Assembly: GCF_034259205.1 (NCBI RefSeq)
Contig: NZ_CP139487.1
Coordinates: forward strand, 1,054,001-1,118,000
Length of the DNA: 64,000 nt
Reading direction: 5' to 3'
Source of the DNA: Peredibacter starrii
GTDB lineage: Bacteria > Bdellovibrionota > Bacteriovoracia > Bacteriovoracales > Bacteriovoracaceae
In this document: positions 38,479-45,911 of the stretch, one piece after another
Layout: every line of letters begins with the position of its first letter
Position numbering within the stretch: position 1 is the stretch's first letter
Notes under the pieces: generated by a model
What the model was told of the DNA's origin: nothing
The model's database searches: none
What the model saw: only the letters and a program-made list of their open reading frames with translations
Position numbers and translations under genes: made by a program

Positions 38479-39908
38479 TTACATGGTTTACTGAATAAAT
38501 CACCCGTGCCCGGTGATCCACCTTGGTCACAAATAACCTGAAGGCCCGGATTGCTTGCGTTCCAGATAAATGTGTAGGAAGTCACTGCCGATACGTCCCA
38601 GTTGGTTGCATTGATTGATGTGAGATTGGTCGTTCCTACAAACATGCCATCCATCCATTCTATATTGCTCGTATTAAAGTGTGATAAGTTGAGAGTCGTC
38701 AAACTCGTGGCACTTTGAAACATACTGATCATGTCGGTGACTGATGAGGTGTTGAAACTTGAGAGATTAAGTGTCGCTAGATTGCTTGTAAGTCGGAACA
38801 TGGAATTCATACTTGTGACATTAGAAGTGTTGAAGCTTGAAAGATCTAAGCTCGAGACACTAGAGCCCCAGAACATTCCGTGCATGGAGGTTACAGCAGA
38901 GGTATTAAAGTTTGAAAGGTCTAAGGACGTGGCAGCATTATAGTTAAACATATAATCCATGTCCGTTACTGCTGCCGTATTAAAGTTTGAAACATCAAGA
39001 GAAGTAAGCTGATGAGTTTCGGAGAACATTTCGGACATATCTGTCACGGCCGCGGTATCAAAGGATGAAAGATCTACATGGGTAAGATTGGTATTGAATG
39101 AAAACATAGAGCTCATGTTGGTCACTTCAGAAGTATCACCACCTGCAAAAGAAACGAGGTTGTCGCAGCCAGCGAACGCGTTTTCAAGATTTTTCCATCC
39201 CAGGCCCCCGAGTTCCACGACCTCGATAATGTTGCTGCTACTACTGTCATAGTCAAAGAACCAGGCCTCGGCGAGTCCAGTGATGACCACCGTATAAATG
39301 CCGGCATTAACATAGTTGTGAGTTTTGTCCGGATCAGCATCAGAAGTGATTGTGCTAGTCGGTGTTCCATCACCCCAATCAACTACCATGTTGTAATTAT
39401 AACCAGCTCTCAGTGGGAGAGTGATGGTTTCGTTGGGACCTGTTGTTTCCCATCTGGAAGTGAATGGTAGAGGAGGTTTTACTTCAAGTTTAAAAATTTC
39501 TTCGTCGGTAGTGCTCTCAGCAGTCGCCGTGATTTTAATTTCGTAGTTTCCGCTCTGACTTCCATTAGGGGTCCAAGTTAAAACACCGGTTGAAGTATTG
39601 AACGAAAGACCGGGAATTAATGTACAGTCATTGGTGTTTGCCACGGCCGCATCAACAGTCATGTCGTAGAAGCAAGTATAAGTGATGGGGTTTCCATCTC
39701 CGTCCACATCGCCGTTGGTACTGTTGTCATTCACATCGATCGTGATGGATCTACCTTCATAGACAATCTTATCTGAAATGTTGGCGATGCTTGGCGCACC
39801 CACTGATACTGGGCCGTTATTTGTGAAATTATCAAAGGACGCTTTAATGTGGTTATTACAACCAGTGGTTGTTAACAGGATAGAAATGAATAAAAGAAAC
39901 CTAAGCAC
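38475..39908 (-). CDS. BspA-like lipoprotein with 7 DUF285-type repeats
   Basis: A 477-residue lipoprotein (lipobox ending TTTGC, Cys17). An Ig-like domain with putative calcium-site residues (about 35-145; NGDVDGDGNP) is followed by a PKD-like segment (VDWGDGTP, about 175-215), then seven 23-26-residue repeats of the type FNTAAVTDMxxMF-x-LTSLDLS (about 254-435). It ends in a conserved cap with two Cys (CDQGGSPGTG...C). Repeats of this type occur in surface proteins that bind host proteins or other cells. It is a tandem paralogue of the next gene. Confidence 0.85.
   Translation of the reverse strand: MLRFLLFISILLTTTGCNNHIKASFDNFTNNGPVSVGAPSIANISDKIVYEGRSITIDVNDNSTNGDVDGDGNPITYTCFYDMTVDAAVANTNDCTLIPGLSFNTSTGVLTWTPNGSQSGNYEIKITATAESTTDEEIFKLEVKPPLPFTSRWETTGPNETITLPLRAGYNYNMVVDWGDGTPTSTITSDADPDKTHNYVNAGIYTVVITGLAEAWFFDYDSSSSNIIEVVELGGLGWKNLENAFAGCDNLVSFAGGDTSEVTNMSSMFSFNTNLTHVDLSSFDTAAVTDMSEMFSETHQLTSLDVSNFNTAAVTDMDYMFNYNAATSLDLSNFNTSAVTSMHGMFWGSSVSSLDLSSFNTSNVTSMNSMFRLTSNLATLNLSSFNTSSVTDMISMFQSATSLTTLNLSHFNTSNIEWMDGMFVGTTNLTSINATNWDVSAVTSYTFIWNASNPGLQVICDQGGSPGTGDLFSKPCN
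38606..39149 (-). repeat. Seven tandem DUF285/Listeria-type 26-residue repeats (coding)
   Basis: Imperfect repeats of about 72-78 bp on the - strand, each encoding the F-[ND]-T-[AS]-x-V-T-x-M-x-x-M-F core. The paralogue next door has 13. Confidence 0.85.
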
Positions 39909-40078
39909 AACAGCTCCTGATTAAAACCTCTTAAATCTCTATCGGGTGAATAAGGAGACAATCTTAAAGATATTAAAACGGACTAGAGAAATCAGAGGGA
40001 AATGAGTGATTCGCGGGATGTCTGGAGCATCAAAATTGATGATGCCCCGATTGTGGTCAGCGAAGAATGTCCCGATAG

Positions 40079-41683
40079 TTAGTTACAAGTTTTCCCGAAT
40101 AAACTTCCTGTACCTGGTGATCCACCTTGGTTACAAGTAACTACCAGACCAACATTTCCCCCAGTCCAGATGTTAGCACTCGCTGAAACACTTGTGATGT
40201 TCCAGTTCGTGGCGTTCAATGATGTTAAGTCCATAGTAGTTCCAAACATGCGAGTCATGTCGGTGACTGAAGACGTATTGAAGTTCGAAAGATCGAGCGA
40301 AACTAAATTCAGGGCCTGATAGAACATATAAGACATATCAGTCACAGATGAAGTGTTGAAGCTTGAAAGATCAAGTGAGGACAGTGCATTCATTCCACTA
40401 AACATATAGCTCATATTAGTCACGGCAGAAGTATTAAAATTTGATAGATTGACAGTTGTTATATAAAGCATGCTTTTAAACATTTCTTGCATGTCTGTAA
40501 CCGACGAAGTGTTAAAACTGGAAAGATTTAATGTCGTCGTTTGAGAAGAGTGAAACATTCTTCCCATTTTGGTTACTGAACTCGTATTAAAGTTTGAAAG
40601 ATTAAGAGTTGGCGCGCCGTTAGTATCAAACATTCCGCTCATATCAGTCACTGCTGCTGTATTAAAGCTTGAAAGATTAAGAGTCGTTAAGCTATTAGTT
40701 CCGTAGAACATATTACTCATATTAGTAACGGCCGCAGTATTGAAGTTGGATAAATCTAACGAAGGCATTCGCCATAACCGATAGAACATTCCACTCATGT
40801 CAGTCACTGCTGCAGTATTAAAGTTTGAAAGGTCTAGTGCTGTGAATTCTTCGCAGCTACGAAACAAATTACTCATATTAGTCACGGCCGCAGTGTTGAA
40901 GTTTGAAACATCAATTGATGCTAATTGTCTCATGCCTTCAAACATTGAACTCATATTTGTCACGGCCGCAGTATTAAAGTTTGAAACATCGAGTGAAGTT
41001 ATGTCAGTAAGTTCTCCGAACATGAATTCCATGTTCGTTACCTTAGAAGTGTCAAAGCTTGAAACATCCAGGGTAGTGATGCCCGCCCAGCCAAACATAT
41101 AACTCATATCGGTTACATTAGAGGTTTTGAAGCTAGAAAGATCAGGAGAACTCAAACTCCAGTTATCCATAAACATGCCACTCATGTTAGTCACATCAGT
41201 CGTATCCCCACCTGCAAATGAAGTCAGTTGATCACAACCAGCAAAGGCCATTTCGAGATTTTTCCAACCAAGATGTCCAAAATCTACGACTTCGATGATT
41301 TTAGACATGTCAGCTGAGTAAGCGAAATACCAGGCCTCTGCAGTTCCTGTTATGGTCACGGTGTAGACACCCGCAGCTGAGTAAGAGTGAGTTTTATCTA
41401 AATCAGTATCAGAAGTAACTTCACTCACCGGACTTCCATCACCCCAATCTACTTCAAAGTTGTAGTTGAAACCTGCTCGCAGAGGCAGCGTGATAGTTTC
41501 ATTGGGAGCAAGGGTCTGCCATTTAGAAATGAATGGCGTGTGCGGTCTATTAGAACTTGGATTGGGAGCAGGAGTAGGGGTTGAACCGCTTCCGCCAGAG
41601 GAGCCACCAGTGGTGATTTTGATGTCTTTTAAGCAGCCGCTAGTTGTGATCAAAATTAAAATGAAGAATATGATTCTGATCAC
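40079..41683 (-). CDS. BspA-like lipoprotein with 13 DUF285-type repeats
   Basis: A 534-residue lipoprotein (TTSGC, Cys17) with a Ser/Gly/Pro linker, a PKD-like segment (VDWGDGSP), 13 repeats of about 25 residues from residue 156 to 490, and the same Cys-containing C-terminal cap as its neighbour (CNQGGSPGTG...C). It lacks the Ig-like domain of the paralogue. Pairs of Cys near the end probably form a disulfide that closes the solenoid. It probably acts as an outer-membrane adhesin, by analogy with BspA proteins. Confidence 0.85.
   Translation of the reverse strand: MIRIIFFILILITTSGCLKDIKITTGGSSGGSGSTPTPAPNPSSNRPHTPFISKWQTLAPNETITLPLRAGFNYNFEVDWGDGSPVSEVTSDTDLDKTHSYSAAGVYTVTITGTAEAWYFAYSADMSKIIEVVDFGHLGWKNLEMAFAGCDQLTSFAGGDTTDVTNMSGMFMDNWSLSSPDLSSFKTSNVTDMSYMFGWAGITTLDVSSFDTSKVTNMEFMFGELTDITSLDVSNFNTAAVTNMSSMFEGMRQLASIDVSNFNTAAVTNMSNLFRSCEEFTALDLSNFNTAAVTDMSGMFYRLWRMPSLDLSNFNTAAVTNMSNMFYGTNSLTTLNLSSFNTAAVTDMSGMFDTNGAPTLNLSNFNTSSVTKMGRMFHSSQTTTLNLSSFNTSSVTDMQEMFKSMLYITTVNLSNFNTSAVTNMSYMFSGMNALSSLDLSSFNTSSVTDMSYMFYQALNLVSLDLSNFNTSSVTDMTRMFGTTMDLTSLNATNWNITSVSASANIWTGGNVGLVVTCNQGGSPGTGSLFGKTCN
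40210..41218 (-). repeat. Thirteen tandem DUF285/Listeria-type repeats (coding)
   Basis: About 1 kb of imperfect 72-78-bp repeats with the FNTAAVTNMSxMF core; several neighbouring units are nearly identical at the DNA level, so slipped-strand or recombinational change in copy number is possible. Confidence 0.85.
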
Positions 41684-41896
41684 AAACGCTCCCTTGAACT
41701 GATTAGTGTTAAATTAATCGGAATAAAGGGATGAAATCTTAAGGTTGTCCTAATAAAATCAAAGAATGGGGAAGCTAAACTATAGAATTCAGTATGGTTT
41801 TAAATAAGATTTATCGAAGAAGGTACAATCTTTCCAATGGGATTCTTTCTTGTCGATCACCCTTTGAAATGTAATGATTTTAGCTGTTTGTATGAT

Positions 41897-41982
41897 TGGT
41901 GCCCAAGACGAGACTCGAACTCGTACGGTATTGCTACCGAGGGATTTTAAATCCCTTGTGTCTACCATTCCACCACCCGGGC
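41897..41982 (-). tRNA. tRNA-Leu, anticodon UAA, CCA encoded
   Basis: The acceptor arm pairs GCCCGGG with CTTGGGC (two G-U pairs). The anticodon stem AGGGA/TCCCT encloses TTTAAAA, giving anticodon TAA. A long variable arm (class II) and a standard T-arm (GAGTTCGAGTCTC) are present. Discriminator A is followed by an encoded CCA at 41899-41897. It is transcribed leftwards, toward the repeat lipoproteins. Confidence 0.95.
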
Positions 41983-42008
41983 GAGCTGAAAAGTAGAGTA
42001 ATGATGTT

Positions 42009-43499
42009 ATGCTATTGAGATTATGTCAATTGAAAAGCCTGATTCTAATTGCATTCCTGCTCATTACAGTGAGCGCATGTTCTTGGCGTAAAGAACCTAA
42101 ACCAAGTTCAACCGAGCTGGTGTCGTTTTTTTCCAATAATTGGTTTAGCGTAAATCCAAATCATTCACTTGTCGGACAGAATGGAGAACCAGTGTCCCAC
42201 ATGATGTTCGATACCACTCCTGAATTTAATCAGAGTGAGCGCACGGTGAATGTTCTCATCGCTACTCCGCAAAGATCTGAACACGCTTATCAGTATGATT
42301 TAAATTCCGGTCAGCGCTTTTACTCTCACACTTACTGTAAACAAAAAGACATTTGGCACAAGCATGAGGGATCACTTCATCGTCCGCCTTTTGCCATTGG
42401 ATATATTCCAAGAGTTCTGGATCAATTAGGGGAACCGCAAAAGATCATCGTTTTCTCTAATCGCAGTAACTATGCTTCTGCAGTCGCTTATAACTATTTC
42501 AAAACGAAAATCGTCGGTGCTTACGTCGAACAAATTTGTCCGGAAGGAAATTGCATCGGAAAGAGCAATTGGCTCTCACGACTGGTTTTTATTGGAGTTG
42601 ATGAAGAAGACACATCCCTTGCTCCCATTAATACAGTCGCCGATTTCGCCCAGGTATTTAAGTGGGAGAGTGCTAAGGCCCACTTGGAAAACCTTGATGG
42701 CCTTAACTCCATTGGTGATGAACTCTACCCATCAATTCGAATTGGAAATTTAATTGAATACAATGAGGCCTTCGATTTCTTTAAGAAACGCTCTATCTTC
42801 CTGACTGACGTTGAGCTTAAAAAAATCCAGAAAGGTTGTTACGCTCTCTATGATTCTTTGTGGGACGATGTAGGAAAAGAGCGTCCGGAAGACAAGAGCG
42901 CGATGACCAAAGAAGAAATGAAGAGCAAAGTCAAACTCATTGAAGAAATGAAGAAGAAAAAACTCCCGATCGGTTTTGCTGCTCGTTTGGGTGTCTTCAC
43001 AAAAAAGTATTACAACGAAATTTCGACTTGCGAAAAGTTTGTTTATCACGGAAATATCAACCGAGATCGTGAGAAGTTTTGGTTCCTGAGTTACATGGGG
43101 ATTTACTTCCGTCTTCACCGTGAAGGCTACTTCTATGATTGTCGAAGTAAGACCTGGAAGCGCAACACTTTGAACGCTCAGGGCGAGCTGGTTTACGATC
43201 TAAAAGCAGAAATTGGGGAATGTAAGGACGCTGACATTGATCGCGCCATGGAATATCTGCCTAATTTCCTCTCCGGCATCAAAGGGGAGAAAGAATTCTA
43301 CAAATTTCTTGAGTACGATAATTATACTTTTGGGACCCACCAGAAGCTTTATTCCTGGGTGAGAGTTAAGGCCCGTCGCTTTGATTGTGGAAAAGATCCG
43401 AACATTGAAGTCAGAAAAGAAACTCGCGTTTTTCCGGAAGAGGTTTCGTGGAAAGTCCGCTATAACAAAGATACCTACGACGATAAGATTATTTACTAA
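42009..43499 (+). CDS. Lipoprotein of unknown function heading the NuoB/CD/I-like operon
   Basis: A 496-residue lipoprotein with a signal peptide and lipobox VSAC (Cys24). The mature part is rich in aromatic and charged residues and has seven or more scattered Cys but no CxxCH heme motif, known cofactor motif or repeat. I do not recognise the family. Its stop TAA overlaps the ATG of the NuoB-like gene by one base (TAATG), and the following genes are all tightly packed, so it is probably part of the same transcriptional unit. Confidence 0.7.
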   Translation: MLLRLCQLKSLILIAFLLITVSACSWRKEPKPSSTELVSFFSNNWFSVNPNHSLVGQNGEPVSHMMFDTTPEFNQSERTVNVLIATPQRSEHAYQYDLNSGQRFYSHTYCKQKDIWHKHEGSLHRPPFAIGYIPRVLDQLGEPQKIIVFSNRSNYASAVAYNYFKTKIVGAYVEQICPEGNCIGKSNWLSRLVFIGVDEEDTSLAPINTVADFAQVFKWESAKAHLENLDGLNSIGDELYPSIRIGNLIEYNEAFDFFKKRSIFLTDVELKKIQKGCYALYDSLWDDVGKERPEDKSAMTKEEMKSKVKLIEEMKKKKLPIGFAARLGVFTKKYYNEISTCEKFVYHGNINRDREKFWFLSYMGIYFRLHREGYFYDCRSKTWKRNTLNAQGELVYDLKAEIGECKDADIDRAMEYLPNFLSGIKGEKEFYKFLEYDNYTFGTHQKLYSWVRVKARRFDCGKDPNIEVRKETRVFPEEVSWKVRYNKDTYDDKIIY

Positions 43500-43891
43500 T
43501 GAAAGAAACAGCCAAAGTTTATAAAGTCTACCAACTCTCGAATCCTCTCATGAATACTGAGTGGCCGGCAGTTTTGGGTGATAAGTTTCATAAGGCCCTG
43601 TCATTTGAATGGGCCACAACCACCGATTTTAAAGAGGCCGACATTGTGGTTTGGGACGGAGTAATCAGTCCTAAATCGGCCGCACTTTTAAGTCCTCTCA
43701 TTGAAGAGCTAAAACAAAATAAAGTTTTACTCCTGGTGGGAGAATCAATGACCTCACTTCGAAATCACCCGATGGTTAAATTAGTATCAGCCGAAGGTCT
43801 TCGTTATGTGGAATTATCCGGATGGGGCGTTTTACCCGAAGAGGTTTTGGGCGCACTCGAGGCCTGTCACCAAAAGTTGACTCATGTTTAA
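43499..43891 (+). CDS. NuoB-like protein without cluster N2 ligands
   Basis: A 130-residue protein that aligns by eye with the central part of NuoB. ADIVVWDGVISPKSAALLSPLI matches [22 protein letters not shown] of the local NuoB, then VLLLVGES matches WVIAMGAC, and GWGVLPEEVLGAL matches [13 protein letters not shown]. The N-terminal CC pair is absent, the third ligand is S83 and the fourth is W109; the only Cys is C123 in the tail. It therefore cannot bind N2. It is 70 residues shorter than NuoB and overlaps the NuoCD-like gene by 8 nt. The homology call rests on manual alignment and gene order. Confidence 0.7.
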   Translation: MKETAKVYKVYQLSNPLMNTEWPAVLGDKFHKALSFEWATTTDFKEADIVVWDGVISPKSAALLSPLIEELKQNKVLLLVGESMTSLRNHPMVKLVSAEGLRYVELSGWGVLPEEVLGALEACHQKLTHV

Positions 43892-45518
43892 TTGGAAAGA
43901 ATTCGAAAAAACTAAGCAGGTCCTTTCTCACGTTGGCGGTCGCCGTTATCGTGATGATTGGGGACAACATCATTTGACAGTGAGACCAACTGAGCTGATT
44001 GATTGGATCGAGCTGATTAAAGAAGATTTGAATTATCTCACTCTCGCAGAAATCGCGGCGGTGGAAAATAATATCGATAAAGAGTATCGCTTTGAATTGG
44101 TGTATCACTTCCTTAACATGGGAACTCACCAACGACTCAATCTTCATCTTTTGGTGAATGAAGGCGAAATCATCCCTTCGGTGAAGAACTATTATCTTCA
44201 GGCGGACTGGATGGAACGAGAACAGGCAGAAATGCTGGGTCTTACTTTTGATCGTCCGACTCCGGCCCTTCTTTTGCCGGAAGGTCAAAAAAACTTCCCG
44301 CTTCGTAAAAAGAGCGAAGTGAAAACCTGGCCGGAAGAAAGACCCCTTGAATTTCCAAAACTACGCATGAATCCGAATAAATCGGAAGCTCCTTATCCGG
44401 AAGAAAGTTATCAGTGGAAACAGTTTGATATCTTCTCTCCAGTGAGCGCGGGTAACTTTGAATGGTCAGTCTGTTTTGATCCAGTCAAAGTCGTAGACAC
44501 TCGTCTTCGTGTGGGATTTCATCACCAGGGTCTGGAACTGTTCTTACAGAACAAAGACATTCTACAAGTGCTTCAGCTGGCAGATAAAATCAATATCAGT
44601 GCGGCCCCGAATTATTCAATCGCTTGGGCAAAGACCATTGAAGAGATGTTCCGAATTAAAATTCCAGAACGCGCTCAGGCCATTCGTATTGTGATGCTCG
44701 AGCTTGCTCGAATCGCTGATCACCTTACGGTGCTCGCGGAAATTTGCCGAAACGCCGGCCAGAGTGAATTCACTCTTTTCATCAATGCTCGAGAAAAGAT
44801 CAACGAGCTCTTTGAAAAGTTTTGTGGTCACAGACAAGGTCTTGGCATTGCTCGTATCGGGGGAGTGAAGGAAGATCTTCCTCACGGCTGGATTGTAGAG
44901 TATCAGGCAGTGGCAGAAATTCTTTCAAAGAATCTTCCTGTCATTCATAAATCGCTCATTGGTCAGAACAATTTCCGTTCTCACACCGATGGTGATCCGG
45001 TGAACGCTCAATCGGTGCTTCAATGGGGAGTTACTGGTCCCACTATGCGTGCGGCCGGATTAAACTTCGACCTTCGTAAATCGCAACCGTTTTATTTTTA
45101 TCAGGATATCGATTTTGATATTCCAGTTGGCATTCATGGGGCGATTTATGATCGCTACCTCATCCGTTACGAAGAGATTCATCAAAGTTTTCGCATTATC
45201 ACTCAGGTAATTGATAACCTTCCATTAGGTGATTTCATCAATGGTATGTATGATAAAAACTATGTTGAGTTGCTTAAGCTCTTCGAAGGTGCCGATGCTC
45301 CAACACAATGGCATTACGGCGCTTTGGAAACTTCGAATGGAGAAGCGGGCTTTTTGCTTAACTTCAATGGAACACCAAAACCTGCGCGTATAAAACTAAA
45401 GACTCCGAGCTTTGCTGTAGCACAAGCGCTACAGGTATTTGCCAAGGGACTTCGTGAAGATCAACTCGCAACTTGTTTGGCCAGCTTGAATCTTTCGCGT
45501 TGGGAAATGGATCGATAA
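43884..45518 (+). CDS. NuoC-NuoD fusion paralogue lacking the quinone-binding His and Tyr
   Basis: Residues 1-150 match NuoC: ADWMEREQAEMLGLTFDRP and FPLRKK stand for [15 protein letters not shown] and HPLRKE. Residues from about 185 match NuoD: GFHHQGLEL, AQAIRIVMLELARIADHL, GPTMRAAGLNFDLRKSQP and C-terminal EMDR. HPATHG, which carries the quinone-binding His, is replaced by SPVSAG, and the Tyr in TDRLNY is an Ile (ADKINI). There is no CxxC, so it is not a NiFe hydrogenase subunit. Length 544 aa. It overlaps the NuoB-like gene and lies 3 bp before the NuoI-like gene. Confidence 0.88.
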   Translation: MFNWKEFEKTKQVLSHVGGRRYRDDWGQHHLTVRPTELIDWIELIKEDLNYLTLAEIAAVENNIDKEYRFELVYHFLNMGTHQRLNLHLLVNEGEIIPSVKNYYLQADWMEREQAEMLGLTFDRPTPALLLPEGQKNFPLRKKSEVKTWPEERPLEFPKLRMNPNKSEAPYPEESYQWKQFDIFSPVSAGNFEWSVCFDPVKVVDTRLRVGFHHQGLELFLQNKDILQVLQLADKINISAAPNYSIAWAKTIEEMFRIKIPERAQAIRIVMLELARIADHLTVLAEICRNAGQSEFTLFINAREKINELFEKFCGHRQGLGIARIGGVKEDLPHGWIVEYQAVAEILSKNLPVIHKSLIGQNNFRSHTDGDPVNAQSVLQWGVTGPTMRAAGLNFDLRKSQPFYFYQDIDFDIPVGIHGAIYDRYLIRYEEIHQSFRIITQVIDNLPLGDFINGMYDKNYVELLKLFEGADAPTQWHYGALETSNGEAGFLLNFNGTPKPARIKLKTPSFAVAQALQVFAKGLREDQLATCLASLNLSRWEMDR

Positions 45519-45521
45519 ACT

Positions 45522-45899
45522 ATGATTCTAAATCGTAATTTTTATAGCAAAATTTCAGTTTTACGCGCGATGTGGAACAATCGCCAGGCCAAAAAATTGA
45601 CTGGAGAAAAGGTTTTTAAGGCCTTTAAACTGCATAAAACAGAGTGGCCTAATAAGCTTTATTTCTATTCGCCTCGTCTCAAAAGAATTCCTCGATTTAC
45701 TGGTAATTCCGCGCTCTTGGCCAACTGGAAAGAGTCTAAACTCTGTGAGACAATGTGCCCGACTCAAGCGATTAAAGTGACGGCATCCGCCTTCATAATT
45801 GATGATCGTGGATGTATAGCTTGCGGCCTATGTGTTGAACTAGCTCCTCCCGGAATACTAGAGATGACATCAGAACCTCCTCGTCTACATCAGTCTTGA
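45522..45899 (+). CDS. NuoI-like ferredoxin with one predicted 4Fe-4S cluster
   Basis: A 125-residue NuoI relative. The first Cys motif is reduced to C75-x3-C79-P: positions -6 and -3 are W69 and S72. The second is C98-x2-C101-x2-C104 with the fourth Cys replaced by A108. In two-cluster ferredoxins one cluster uses the first three Cys of motif 2 plus the CP Cys of motif 1, and that full set (C98, C101, C104, C79) is kept. The other cluster is lost. The N-terminal part up to residue 64 resembles the NuoI lead segment (EWPNKLYFYSPRLKR). It is followed by the desaturase after 12 bp. Confidence 0.85.
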   Translation: MILNRNFYSKISVLRAMWNNRQAKKLTGEKVFKAFKLHKTEWPNKLYFYSPRLKRIPRFTGNSALLANWKESKLCETMCPTQAIKVTASAFIIDDRGCIACGLCVELAPPGILEMTSEPPRLHQS

Positions 45900-45911
45900 T
45901 AAGGATTTGTC

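Noticed and set aside
38606-41218. Regular repeats that could suggest a CRISPR array
   Set aside because: The period is 72-78 bp, all units are in frame and encode DUF285-type repeats; there are no short identical repeats with unique spacers and no cas genes.
34747-41982. Genomic island of surface genes inserted at the 3' end of tRNA-Leu
   Set aside because: The block lies on the correct side of the tRNA, but there is no integrase, no visible repeat of the tRNA 3' end and no clear change in base use.
43884-45518. NuoCD-like protein as large subunit of a NiFe hydrogenase
   Set aside because: None of the two CxxC pairs that bind NiFe is present at either end of the NuoD part.
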